Shown here one piece after another: positions 17,446-25,456 of a DNA stretch of 47,917 bases; position 1 is the stretch's first letter; each line of letters starts with the position of its first letter. The notes under the pieces are model-generated. The model was not told the origin of the DNA. It searched no databases and saw nothing but the letters and a program-made list of their open reading frames with translations. The position numbers were made by a program, and so were the translations under genes. The stretch comes from Bryobacterales bacterium (lineage in GTDB: Bacteria > Acidobacteriota > Terriglobia > Bryobacterales > Bryobacteraceae): positions 1-47,917 of the forward strand of contig CANIIC010000009.1 of assembly GCA_947467395.1 (NCBI GenBank), read 5' to 3'.

Positions 17446-18437
17446 CCCAATTGTTCCTTGGCGACGGCGAGCGCGTTTTCCGCGGATAGTTTCAGATTGT
17501 CGGCGACCACCCAGATCCAGCAGGCGCGCGGGTTGTTGCGATCGACGGAGATGGCTCCGACGCTGAGGCCGCTTTGTCCGGCGATGTGTGCGTTTGATGG
17601 AGGCTCATCGGGGCGAACGTCCACGCCGAATTCGTTGAGTTTCTGCGCGATCAGGTCCGTATCAGCTTCAGTTTCAAATTCCACCCACAGAGACATGCTG
17701 TGGCCGTGGAACACCGGGGCCTGAATCAGGCGGATCGACGGCATCGGCAGGCCGGGCCATGCGGAGAGCAGGGAAGCCGTATGTTTTTCGATTCGCTGCT
17801 CCACGCCTTCGAGTGGCTCCATGGCCTCTTCGCCGTAACGGGCCAGCAGGTTGAAGGCGAGCTGCGTGTCGAATACCGTGGTGTCGAGCTTCTGGAACGA
17901 GAGCACGCCAACGGTCTGCTTGCGGAGTTCCTCGATGCCTTTTTGGCCGCGCTCGCTGGCCGGTTCAAAGACGTGGGCGACGGAGGATCGCAGTTTGCCG
18001 GTGACGGACAAACGCGCCAGTAACGTGGTGAGAGCGATGGCCGCGGGATGTGCGATCACCTGGAGCTTCGCGCTGGAGCGCTTCAGGTTCGCGGGTTCCG
18101 CCGAAGGTGCGCGCAGCCGGGCTTCGGGTTGTTCGTCGAGTGCCGCAGTGAGGTCGATCAGCGTGACCTGAGTCGCTAGCTTCAGCGCTCGGCGGGCTGC
18201 CGCAGGTGAGCCGGCCAGAAACGCGACGGTGTTGCCTTCGAGCGTCTCTGCGGTGAGCGGCGTCATGACGACAGCGTCTTCATCATCGGTAGAGAGCACA
18301 GGAGAGGTGTCGGCGGTGGCAGAAAGCAGGTGAATGCGAGGCTTCGGCTCTTCGGCCTCGAGCACCTCGCGGAGTTCGCGGGCAAGAAGCGTATCGCCGC
18401 CGACAACGGCGACGTGATGTTCGGAAGTTTTAGCCAA
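17442..18437 (-). CDS. Aspartate-semialdehyde dehydrogenase-like pseudoenzyme (Usg type)
   Basis: About 331 residues with the full Asd layout: a Rossmann start (HHVAVVGGDTLLARELREVL), EPASERGQKGIEELRKQT in the middle and APVFHGHSMSLWVEFE late. The active site is altered. The block that reads NPNC in Asd reads HPAA (residues 130-133), so the catalytic Cys is Ala, and the substrate Arg before PVF(Y)GHS is Gln239. The active-site His246 remains. E. coli Usg is a comparable inactive homologue. I prefer a TTG start at 18437 (GGAG eight bases upstream, 8-base overlap with pssA) over a GTG at 18479. It sits between pssA and lptE. Role unknown. Confidence 0.85.
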   Translation of the reverse strand: MAKTSEHHVAVVGGDTLLARELREVLEAEEPKPRIHLLSATADTSPVLSTDDEDAVVMTPLTAETLEGNTVAFLAGSPAAARRALKLATQVTLIDLTAALDEQPEARLRAPSAEPANLKRSSAKLQVIAHPAAIALTTLLARLSVTGKLRSSVAHVFEPASERGQKGIEELRKQTVGVLSFQKLDTTVFDTQLAFNLLARYGEEAMEPLEGVEQRIEKHTASLLSAWPGLPMPSIRLIQAPVFHGHSMSLWVEFETEADTDLIAQKLNEFGVDVRPDEPPSNAHIAGQSGLSVGAISVDRNNPRACWIWVVADNLKLSAENALAVAKEQLG

Positions 18438-19326
18438 CGTGCTGCTCCGTAGGGGGCGGTTGAGGATGTTGATGTCCACGCCAACGGCGGCGCACCAGCC
18501 CGCCGACGCGAATCACGATGCCGCTGCCAACGTAGCTGACGGCCATCGCCAGCAGGACCGGCTGAGGGAAGGTCCAGACCATGTAGATCGCGGCGCCAGT
18601 GAAGACGAAGGAAATGGGCGACTGCGGTTTGACGAAATTCAGGTCCTTGAAGCTGGGGTAGCGCCACGTGCTGACCATCAGGAACGCCAGCAGGCCGAGC
18701 AGGCACAACCAGGCGACCGAGAACTGCCACGAACGCAGCGGCAAGCTGCCGGCCGCGAAGATGATCGCGGCGATTGCGGCTGCCGCCGACGGGATCGGCA
18801 TGCCGACAAAATATTTGCGGTCGGGGCGGCCGGGGTTTTTCGGGACCGGGTTGGTCTGGATGTTGAAACGCGCCAGACGCATCGCGCCGCACAGCAGGTA
18901 AATGAACGAGAAGAAGTACCCGGCGCGACGGAGCTGTTCCATCGTGAACGGCGCGGGCGGGTTGCTTGTGAATTCGATGCCCCAGGCAAAGGCCATGACG
19001 GCGGGGGCGATGCCGAATGTCACGACGTCGGCCATGGAATCCATCTCGCGGCCGAAGTCGGAGACGGTGTTCGTCATACGCGCGATGCGCCCGTCGAGGC
19101 CATCGAGAAAGACAGCAGCTCCGATGGCGACGCAGGCTTGCGTGAAGTGTTGTTGCGCGGCTCCACCGGCGGTTGCCGTTTGCATGGCGCCGAAGAACGA
19201 CTCCATGATTGCGTAGAAACCCAGAAACACGTTGCCTGCCGTGAAGAACGTGGGCAGCGCATACGCGGCGCGACGTGGTTTGCGATCGGGCGATTTCGGA
19301 TCGATCAGCCGTTCAGCAAGGTTCAT
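18430..19326 (-). CDS. pssA: CDP-diacylglycerol-serine O-phosphatidyltransferase
   Basis: A 298-residue integral membrane enzyme making phosphatidylserine from CDP-diacylglycerol and serine. The CDP-alcohol phosphotransferase motif is at residues 75-100 (DGLDGRIARMTNT, then FGREMDSMAD), with membrane helices before and after it. The ATG at 19326 is chosen because it overlaps the psd stop in ATGA; an upstream start would add 25 basic, unmatched residues. The C-terminus is extended by an Arg/His/Pro-rich tail that overlaps the following Asd-like gene. Confidence 0.93.
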   Translation of the reverse strand: MNLAERLIDPKSPDRKPRRAAYALPTFFTAGNVFLGFYAIMESFFGAMQTATAGGAAQQHFTQACVAIGAAVFLDGLDGRIARMTNTVSDFGREMDSMADVVTFGIAPAVMAFAWGIEFTSNPPAPFTMEQLRRAGYFFSFIYLLCGAMRLARFNIQTNPVPKNPGRPDRKYFVGMPIPSAAAAIAAIIFAAGSLPLRSWQFSVAWLCLLGLLAFLMVSTWRYPSFKDLNFVKPQSPISFVFTGAAIYMVWTFPQPVLLAMAVSYVGSGIVIRVGGLVRRRWRGHQHPQPPPTEQHVG

Positions 19327-19943
19327 GCGTTCTCCCGCATCCGTGCGAGGATGCTTTCGCCGGCGACGACGCGCGAGCCGATCTTTGCGGTGACGTCCCA
19401 CTCCGGGCCGAGCACGATATCTGTGCGTGAGCCGAACTTGATCAGGCCGACACGTTCGCCCGGCTGCAGTACGTCGCCCACCTTCTTGTAGCAGATGATG
19501 CGCCGAGCGATGAGCCCGGCGATCTGGCTGAAGATGACCTTGGTCTGGCGGCCACCCACCACGCCTTCGACAGTGAAAATGTTCTGTTCGTTGGCACTGC
19601 TGGCGTTCGGGTCAGCGGCGTTCAGGAACTCGCCGCGCTTATATTCGATGGCCGTGATCTTGCCTGGAATCGGCGTGCGATTCACGTGGACGTCGAAGAC
19701 GTTCAGGAAGATGCTGATGGTCGTGACGCCAGCGTCGTTTTGCCGGACCACGACGACTTTGCCGTCGGCCGGGGACACGGCCACGGCGCCGGGAGGCACG
19801 GTTCGATCCGGGTCACGGAAGAAGTTCAGACAAAACGCCGCCAGGATGTAGAACGGAATGGCCCAGGGCCAGCCGACCAGAAACGTGACAGCGGCGGCGC
19901 CCACTAAGCAGCCGATCGCATAAGAGATCCCGTAGGACACCAT
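19323..19943 (-). CDS. psd: Phosphatidylserine decarboxylase proenzyme, short type
   Basis: A 206-residue self-processing enzyme that decarboxylates phosphatidylserine to phosphatidylethanolamine. N-terminal hydrophobic segments (residues 1-40) anchor it. SPADGKVVVV and FLNVFDVHVNRTPI are family blocks, and the self-cleavage Gly-Ser is at 171-172 in LIKFGSRTD, where the Ser becomes the pyruvoyl group. Length fits the short archaetidylserine-type family. It is first in the operon and is followed by pssA with a four-base overlap, so synthesis and decarboxylation of PS are encoded together. Confidence 0.95.
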   Translation of the reverse strand: MVSYGISYAIGCLVGAAAVTFLVGWPWAIPFYILAAFCLNFFRDPDRTVPPGAVAVSPADGKVVVVRQNDAGVTTISIFLNVFDVHVNRTPIPGKITAIEYKRGEFLNAADPNASSANEQNIFTVEGVVGGRQTKVIFSQIAGLIARRIICYKKVGDVLQPGERVGLIKFGSRTDIVLGPEWDVTAKIGSRVVAGESILARMRENA

Positions 19944-19985
19944 TCCTTTCTATTGTCGCATTGAGCAGCGAATTGTCGAAGCGCC

Positions 19986-20001
19986 TATAATCGTCACAAT
20001 G
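19986..20001 (+). promoter_or_regulatory. Consensus -10 seven bases before the CorA-like start
   Basis: A perfect TATAAT (19986-19991) is followed by CGTCACA and the ATG at 19999. TTGAGC at 19961-19966 could be a -35 with a long 19-base spacer. No Shine-Dalgarno can fit, so a leaderless mRNA is predicted. Confidence 0.6.
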
Positions 20002-21639
20002 CCGGCGCAGGCCCAGCACCTTCATACCTACTTCCTGTTTCCGTTTTCGATTGACAAGGAAGAGGTGCGCGAACGCTACCCCCACCTGTGGCGCGAGAAC
20101 GCCCGTTGGATCGACGGATTGGACGAATGGATCGCCGCCAGCCGCTCTTCCCTGGCCGGCATGGAGTGGAAGCGCACCCCGTATACGCAGTTCGACATGG
20201 GGTCGCGTGCGTATCAGGACATGATCTTCTTCCACCCGATCGTGCGGCGCGTGTTCTTCGATACGACCGGGCAGGAAGGCAGCCGGGAATCCCTGTTGCG
20301 CTGTTACACCATGACGCCGCCGCCGGGCGCGAAGCTCTGGTACGACTGCGCGGACGCCAAGCAGCGGCAGGCCTCGGTAGAGATCACGGATCTGCGCCTG
20401 TTCTTGTTCGCGAACGGCGTGGGTGTCCTCTCGATCGGCGTTGAGGCATGGGGGCTTCCGGTCAAAGAGGCCCTGTGGATCAACGAAGCGATGCGCAAGG
20501 TATACCCGTCCAGTTCACGCCAGATTCGCGAAGGGCGCACGCCTTCGCTGGAAGCCCTCGTGCTGGAAACGCAGGGGAAACGCACCCCGCTGGTCCGCGA
20601 GACGTTTGAAACAGGCGAGATGGTGGGTTTCCAGCCGCCTCTGGCGTCGACGATTCAAGCGCTGCTGTATTTCGCGGATTACAACCGGCAGGAGTTTGAA
20701 CCTGTTCTGGATGAACGGATGATCGTCTACTCGTATTTTGAGATCGATCCTGCGAGTGTGCCCGAGAATTACAAGGACTCAGAGGAATATCAGGTCCTAT
20801 TGAGCCGCCTGCTGTACGTGGAACAGGATGGCGAGTCGTATCGCTACGAAGTGAACTTCCTGCGGGAGCGCATGCAGGAACATCTCTATCATCGGTGGGC
20901 GCACGAAGGCACGTATTACGGCTTTACCAGCTACAGCAACATCACGGCGGCTATCGGGAAGTTCGACTGCGGCTCACATCAGCTGTCAGAAGGCTTCCTG
21001 ATTCACCGGATGTTCGATACTCGCTACTATCTGATGGCGCTGGTGGGGCTGTTCTATCGCGCGACGCTTCTGGATTTCAGCGAGCGCACGGCATTAGTCT
21101 CCCGCAGGTTGTATGAATCCGAAATCCAGCTGACAGCGGCCAATGTGACGATGGCGAACGAGCTGCGAGCCGAGTTCCTGCATTTTTCGAACTACTGGCA
21201 TTTCGATGAGCTAGCGAACAAGGAAGAAGAACTGGAGCACTTTGAGCTACAGTGCCGCTTCTATCGCATCACGGCGATGAAGGCCGAAATTGAGTCCGAA
21301 GTGCGGTCCTTGGGCGCGTCTCTGCAGGAGCACTACCAGTTCCGGAACACGGAGGCCATTAACCGCGTCGCCATGCTGAGCATGATTCTGGGCCTGGGCG
21401 CGATGATCACGGGCTTCTTCGGGATGAATTTCGGCAAGGGGTTCGCTGCGGCTGTCTTCGAGCCTGCGCCGGAATCGGCACTGCTGTATTACGCGGCGAT
21501 CGTGCTGGTGTTGATCGTATTCTTCGGTGCGCTGTCTTTCTCGATTTACGTGGTGGTTTCTAATTGGGGCGACTACAAGGACATTCTCAACCCGAACGCG
21601 AAGAAGGAGCGGGCGCGGAGCCTGCGGCGCGAACTTTAG
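19999..21639 (+). CDS. CorA-like membrane protein with unrecognised N-terminal domain
   Basis: A 546-residue protein. The end has the CorA fold signature: a long charged helical stalk (about residues 370-455), a first membrane helix closing in GFFGMNFG (GMN at 475-477), a short loop, a second membrane helix (LLYYAAIVLVLIVFFGALSF) and a basic tail rich in Lys/Arg. GMN is the selectivity motif of CorA-family divalent cation channels. The first roughly 370 residues (YFLFPFSIDKEEVRERYPHL onward) do not resemble the usual CorA cytoplasmic domain and I do not recognise them. It is monocistronic, divergent from psd. The stop overlaps the M1 peptidase stop by four bases. Confidence 0.8.
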   Translation: MPAQAQHLHTYFLFPFSIDKEEVRERYPHLWRENARWIDGLDEWIAASRSSLAGMEWKRTPYTQFDMGSRAYQDMIFFHPIVRRVFFDTTGQEGSRESLLRCYTMTPPPGAKLWYDCADAKQRQASVEITDLRLFLFANGVGVLSIGVEAWGLPVKEALWINEAMRKVYPSSSRQIREGRTPSLEALVLETQGKRTPLVRETFETGEMVGFQPPLASTIQALLYFADYNRQEFEPVLDERMIVYSYFEIDPASVPENYKDSEEYQVLLSRLLYVEQDGESYRYEVNFLRERMQEHLYHRWAHEGTYYGFTSYSNITAAIGKFDCGSHQLSEGFLIHRMFDTRYYLMALVGLFYRATLLDFSERTALVSRRLYESEIQLTAANVTMANELRAEFLHFSNYWHFDELANKEEELEHFELQCRFYRITAMKAEIESEVRSLGASLQEHYQFRNTEAINRVAMLSMILGLGAMITGFFGMNFGKGFAAAVFEPAPESALLYYAAIVLVLIVFFGALSFSIYVVVSNWGDYKDILNPNAKKERARSLRREL

Positions 21640-24083
21640 CGCGAGGTCGCCAGGGTTGCCGTCGAAAGCAGTTCGATCTTGGTTGGCGGTTGCGGTAACG
21701 TCAGGCTAAACGGCTGGGTCCCTTCTTCAGAGCGAACCCATTCGATGCGGCGGGTGCCATTGGCGAAGGTGATCTCCAGCGGTAGTTCTGTCGCGAAATC
21801 GCTGTGCACGCCGCGCTCCTCCGAGTTTTCGTAGACGATCGTTCCACTCACGCGAACCGAAGGCGCCCGGCCTGTGCTGGTGTAACGGACACGCACGCTC
21901 GGTACACCGGTCGATTGAATCCAACTATCAAAGACCGCGTCGATCGCGTCGGCGCTTGCGGCGGGGGCCACGATTTCTTTGACCAGTGCTCGGAGCTCGC
22001 GAGTCGAAACTGTGCGGAACTCGTAGCGGGCGCGCAGCTGCTTCAGCAGCTGGAAGAACTTCGTCTCGCCGAGCCTCTGCCGTAGCATGTGGAAGACCCA
22101 GGCTCCTTTTTCATAGGTGATGACGCGCCAGGTGTCGGTGTTGCGCGCGGCTTCCAAACGATAGCCCCAGCTCAACGGGCCATACGAATCGGTGGTGCCA
22201 CCATCGATGCTGGAAAGCAGCAGGTCCGTGCGAAATTCGTTCAGTTCCGTCTGCATCGCCTGTGGACCACGTTTCTTTTCGATCCACAGCAAGGCCGAAT
22301 AGTGCGCGAGCCCTTCCATGATCCAGTCGTCCTGGTAGCCGGAGGTCCCGACGATGTTGCCCCACCATTGGTGAGCCACTTCGTGGGCCACCATCAGGTC
22401 GGAGAAGAACGTCTTGAGCCGCGTGTCGCGAGTGTTCTCCGGGCGCTGGGCCTCTTCGATGTAAGACAACGTAGAGAGATAAATGAGTCCGGGGAAGCCT
22501 TGGCCGGTAGTGCCAGGAATCGGAGACACCGTGAGCGTTTTGAGCGACGGCTGTCCGAACATCGATGCATAGAACTGGAGCGATTCTGCGACATCGGCGG
22601 CAACAGCGTCGAGGCGGCCCAGGGGATCCGGGGGAGCCGGTGTCTGAATGACGGTTGTGGTTGCGGGGCCGTTCGCGGGTTGTCCGCGATAGAGCGGGCG
22701 TACGGGCTGCGGCACGACCGTGGCTCGTGGCCGGGGGGCGAGTGCGGGATCCAGGCCGCGGTTGCCGTACACATCGACCGTGAGACCGTCGGTGGTTTTC
22801 GACGATCGCGCGTAGTTGCCAAGATTGAAACCCGCGACGCGAATGGGGCCCGAGGTGCGCCGCCTCGTGATGTGCACGTCGCCTTCGGTGCGATCTTCGA
22901 GGACATCGCCCGGGCTGACCAACGTGAGGTCTTTCGGGTAACGAAACTCGACTTCGTAGTCTGCGAATTCCAGCGTGATGCGCGGGTACCAGTTCGAACG
23001 TGCGCCCACCGAGTAGACGCCGGCTCCTCGATCGGCGATCACGTCGCCTTCGTGCTCCAGTTCGATTTCATGGTTGGAGCCAGGCGCCATCGGTTGTGTC
23101 GCGACCACCAGGAATAGATCGTTCTCGTCGGCTCGCAGAGCCCTGGAGCGCGCGGATTCCTGGAACAACAGCTCCACCGGAGCCCCGTCCATGCGAGCGG
23201 CAGTGACCTGCTCTGCGCGAGAGATCCCAAAGGTCAGGGCGCGTACCGGCGCACTGCCCACTAGCACAGTGGCCTTTGTGGTGGCCTTGAGACGCAGCGT
23301 CTCATCGAGGGCCGCCGAGATCTTGTAGGAGGTGATGCGAGCCGGCAGTTGGTAGGGCGGCACTGTGCCGGTGCGGATGGAGCGGGCAGGGAAGCTGGTC
23401 CACACATCGTACGCGTAGAATCCGGCGCGTTCGGCCAACTGCCCAGCCAGGATCTGGTCATCGCCCAGCGGATCAAAGATCACGTCGAAATTGCCCAGCC
23501 GGTTGCTTTGCAGCGCGACGAACAGGAAGCCGCCCCCGGGGCGTGTGGCGCTGAGCAGGTCGCCGGTGATGCGCTGGACCAGGCTCTCATTCAGGTTGTT
23601 CACCACAGGAGCCCATTCGGCCTCCAGTTGCTTACCTTCTACGCGAGCTGGGCGGCCTTTGCCTGCGGCGATTTCCTGCAGCAGGTCGCGCGCCGTGCTG
23701 TCGGTGAATGTGAGCAGGGCGGTGTGGAAGTGTTCATCCAGATTGGGCGTGCGGGTGAACTTCGCCATGGACTGTCGTTCGTCCCGCGTTGGGGGCAACA
23801 GCAGCAGTTCACCGTCGGCAGGATCTTCGATTCCCACGAAGATGGCGCTGAGCCGTTCGCCGGCGACGGGTTTCGAGAAGATCAGGAGGCCGTCGTTGAA
23901 GAAGAGCTTGATCTCATCGCGCGCGAAGGCGAGATCCCGAACGCGGTAGCACTGGTCAGGGTCGAGTCCGGCGGTGCGGATGGCGCGGGCCAGGTCAGCG
24001 CCGCTAGAAGAGGGAGGCGTTTGGGCGCAGAGCAGACCGTGAAGCAACGCAAGCAGGAACGCCCATCGCTTCACGGCATGCAC
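21636..24083 (-). CDS. Exported M1-family zinc metallopeptidase
   Basis: An 815-residue protein with a signal peptide (ends LLHGLLCAQ) and a C-terminal-half gluzincin site: HEVAHQWWGN at about 567-576 and the downstream WIMEGLAHYSALL supplying the third ligand Glu. The first 300 residues are beta-rich without a clear family match, and a Pro/Thr-rich linker lies near 470-490. M1 enzymes trim N-terminal residues of peptides. This one would act in the periplasm or outside. The GTG start at 24083 is six bases after the preceding gene; a second GTG at 24074 is possible. Confidence 0.9.
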   Translation of the reverse strand: MHAVKRWAFLLALLHGLLCAQTPPSSSGADLARAIRTAGLDPDQCYRVRDLAFARDEIKLFFNDGLLIFSKPVAGERLSAIFVGIEDPADGELLLLPPTRDERQSMAKFTRTPNLDEHFHTALLTFTDSTARDLLQEIAAGKGRPARVEGKQLEAEWAPVVNNLNESLVQRITGDLLSATRPGGGFLFVALQSNRLGNFDVIFDPLGDDQILAGQLAERAGFYAYDVWTSFPARSIRTGTVPPYQLPARITSYKISAALDETLRLKATTKATVLVGSAPVRALTFGISRAEQVTAARMDGAPVELLFQESARSRALRADENDLFLVVATQPMAPGSNHEIELEHEGDVIADRGAGVYSVGARSNWYPRITLEFADYEVEFRYPKDLTLVSPGDVLEDRTEGDVHITRRRTSGPIRVAGFNLGNYARSSKTTDGLTVDVYGNRGLDPALAPRPRATVVPQPVRPLYRGQPANGPATTTVIQTPAPPDPLGRLDAVAADVAESLQFYASMFGQPSLKTLTVSPIPGTTGQGFPGLIYLSTLSYIEEAQRPENTRDTRLKTFFSDLMVAHEVAHQWWGNIVGTSGYQDDWIMEGLAHYSALLWIEKKRGPQAMQTELNEFRTDLLLSSIDGGTTDSYGPLSWGYRLEAARNTDTWRVITYEKGAWVFHMLRQRLGETKFFQLLKQLRARYEFRTVSTRELRALVKEIVAPAASADAIDAVFDSWIQSTGVPSVRVRYTSTGRAPSVRVSGTIVYENSEERGVHSDFATELPLEITFANGTRRIEWVRSEEGTQPFSLTLPQPPTKIELLSTATLATSR

Positions 24084-24089
24084 CCAGGA

Positions 24090-24593
24090 TCAGATGAACA
24101 TTTCTTCGTCGAGCGTGGCGCTCTGCGGATTCGGCCGGCGGCTCATCAGGTACTGAATGGCGGCGCTGACACCGGCAGCAATTCCAGAGATACCGCGCAG
24201 TGGCTTTAGCACGCCGCGATGCACCATTTCCACAGTGCCTTCGACCCGAGCGAGGGTGTCTTCAACGACCGCTTCGGCGTACGCTAGCTGCCGATTGGTG
24301 CGTTCCGTCGCGTTGGTGAGCAGGGTTTCCAACTGCTGCATCTGTTTCACGCCGCTGTCCAGAATCGCGTTGGATTTCTGACGGATCTCCGTCACTGCAG
24401 TGCGGCTTTCTTCCAGCACCACGCGCGAGGTCTCTAGCAAGCCTTCCACCTTTGGCAGCAAGGTGAGGACTTTCTCCTGCAAATTCATCATGGCCTTATA
24501 CATTCCGACCAACATGAACACCTGAACCACTAGCGCCACCGCGGAAACGGTGACGGCACCGGCCATGATATAGAGCAACGTGGACTGGTCCAT
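24090..24593 (-). CDS. Membrane-anchored coiled-coil protein, DUF948-like
   Basis: A 167-residue protein with one N-terminal membrane helix (LLYIMAGAVTVSAVALVVQVFMLVG) and a long amphipathic helical part with heptad-like spacing (about residues 38-125, VEGLLETSRVVLEESRTAVTEI). It resembles the DUF948 group of general-stress-like membrane proteins. It lies between a YtxH-domain gene and the M1 peptidase on one strand. YtxH and DUF948 genes often neighbour each other, which supports the call. No enzymatic role is apparent. Confidence 0.75.
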   Translation of the reverse strand: MDQSTLLYIMAGAVTVSAVALVVQVFMLVGMYKAMMNLQEKVLTLLPKVEGLLETSRVVLEESRTAVTEIRQKSNAILDSGVKQMQQLETLLTNATERTNRQLAYAEAVVEDTLARVEGTVEMVHRGVLKPLRGISGIAAGVSAAIQYLMSRRPNPQSATLDEEMFI

Positions 24594-24614
24594 AGAGTCT
24601 CTTTTCGCGAACGA

Positions 24615-24938
24615 TTAGTCGTTTTCGGTAGCCGCTTCACGGTACGCCTGGCGGCCGGCTTCCACAGCGGCGGACAGCGTTTCCTTGCGGCGTTGCAGGC
24701 TCTGCTTGCCGCGCTCTAACGCTTCAGCGGCCGTTTCCTGGAATTCCGAAGCGCGGCGGCGCACCAAATCGGCACCTTCTTCCGCTTTGTCCTTGAGGAG
24801 ACGCCGGGTTTCCGCACCCGACTGCGGGGCAAACAGCACGCCAACGGCGACGCCAAGGCCGAGTCCCAGGAAGAAATACGGCAGGCCACTTTCCTGCTCT
24901 ACGATCACTTCCCCTTCATGCGCGTATCTTCTTGCCAT
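24615..24938 (-). CDS. YtxH-domain protein
   Basis: A 107-residue protein. A charged start (ARRYAHEGEVIVEQE) leads to a single glycine-rich membrane segment YFFLGLGLGVAVGVLFAPQSG followed by ETRRLLKDKAEEG, the YtxH signature, and a helical tail. The ATG at 24938 is chosen for its AAGGAG seven bases upstream. Its neighbours are the DUF948-like gene 21 bases downstream and, upstream, the end of a MaoC gene. Members are small stress-associated membrane proteins of unknown mechanism. Confidence 0.85.
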   Translation of the reverse strand: MARRYAHEGEVIVEQESGLPYFFLGLGLGVAVGVLFAPQSGAETRRLLKDKAEEGADLVRRRASEFQETAAEALERGKQSLQRRKETLSAAVEAGRQAYREAATEND

Positions 24939-25003
24939 AGTGAACTCCTTCTCGTCCCCAGCATAACTCACTTTGATGGAAGCGGAACTAATTCAGGCGT
25001 TTT

Positions 25004-25450
25004 TTAGACAGGTCTGCGAGGAACCCAGCAGTTAGGATGCGCGACGAAGACGGTTTCGCCATGTTGGTTGTAGGCGGTGGTCGTCATGGCCACGATTCCG
25101 AACTGCGGCTTTGATCGAGAAGGCGTGATTTTTGTGATTTCGGTGATCACCTGGAGTGTATCGCCGGGGCGGACTGGTTGCGGCCATTCCAGCTTGTCGA
25201 CGCCCAGCCCCAGCATCGGCGTATCGCCCAGAATCCGGGCCTCGGCGTTTCGCTTCATGACCAGTGCGGCGGTGTGCCAGCCACTTGCGATCAGGCCTTT
25301 GAACGCTCCTTCGGCCGCGGCCTGGGGATCGGTGTGCATCGGCTGTGGATCGAACTCGCGGGCGAACTTCAGGAGTTCGTCTTCGTGGACGTGGACAGGA
25401 GGCAGCTCAAAGCGGTCTCCTACGGTGAGGTCTTCGAGGTAGCGATTCAT
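25004..25450 (-). CDS. MaoC-like hot-dog hydratase
   Basis: A 148-residue single hot-dog domain. The hydratase 2 motif is visible as FDPQPMHTD with Asp34 and His39, followed by the central helix GLIASGWHTAALVMK and a LGLGVDKLEWPQPVRPGD segment. Such proteins hydrate enoyl-CoA in (R)-3-hydroxyacyl-CoA or related pathways. Substrate cannot be read from sequence. It starts six bases after the LytTR regulator stop and is probably co-transcribed with it. Confidence 0.9.
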   Translation of the reverse strand: MNRYLEDLTVGDRFELPPVHVHEDELLKFAREFDPQPMHTDPQAAAEGAFKGLIASGWHTAALVMKRNAEARILGDTPMLGLGVDKLEWPQPVRPGDTLQVITEITKITPSRSKPQFGIVAMTTTAYNQHGETVFVAHPNCWVPRRPV

Positions 25451-25456
25451 CGGAGT

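Noticed and set aside
22089-23117. A 342-residue open frame opposite the M1 peptidase, and similar long frames opposite the PQQ dehydrogenase and S9 peptidase
   Set aside because: All are antisense to conserved enzymes and have shadow-type composition.
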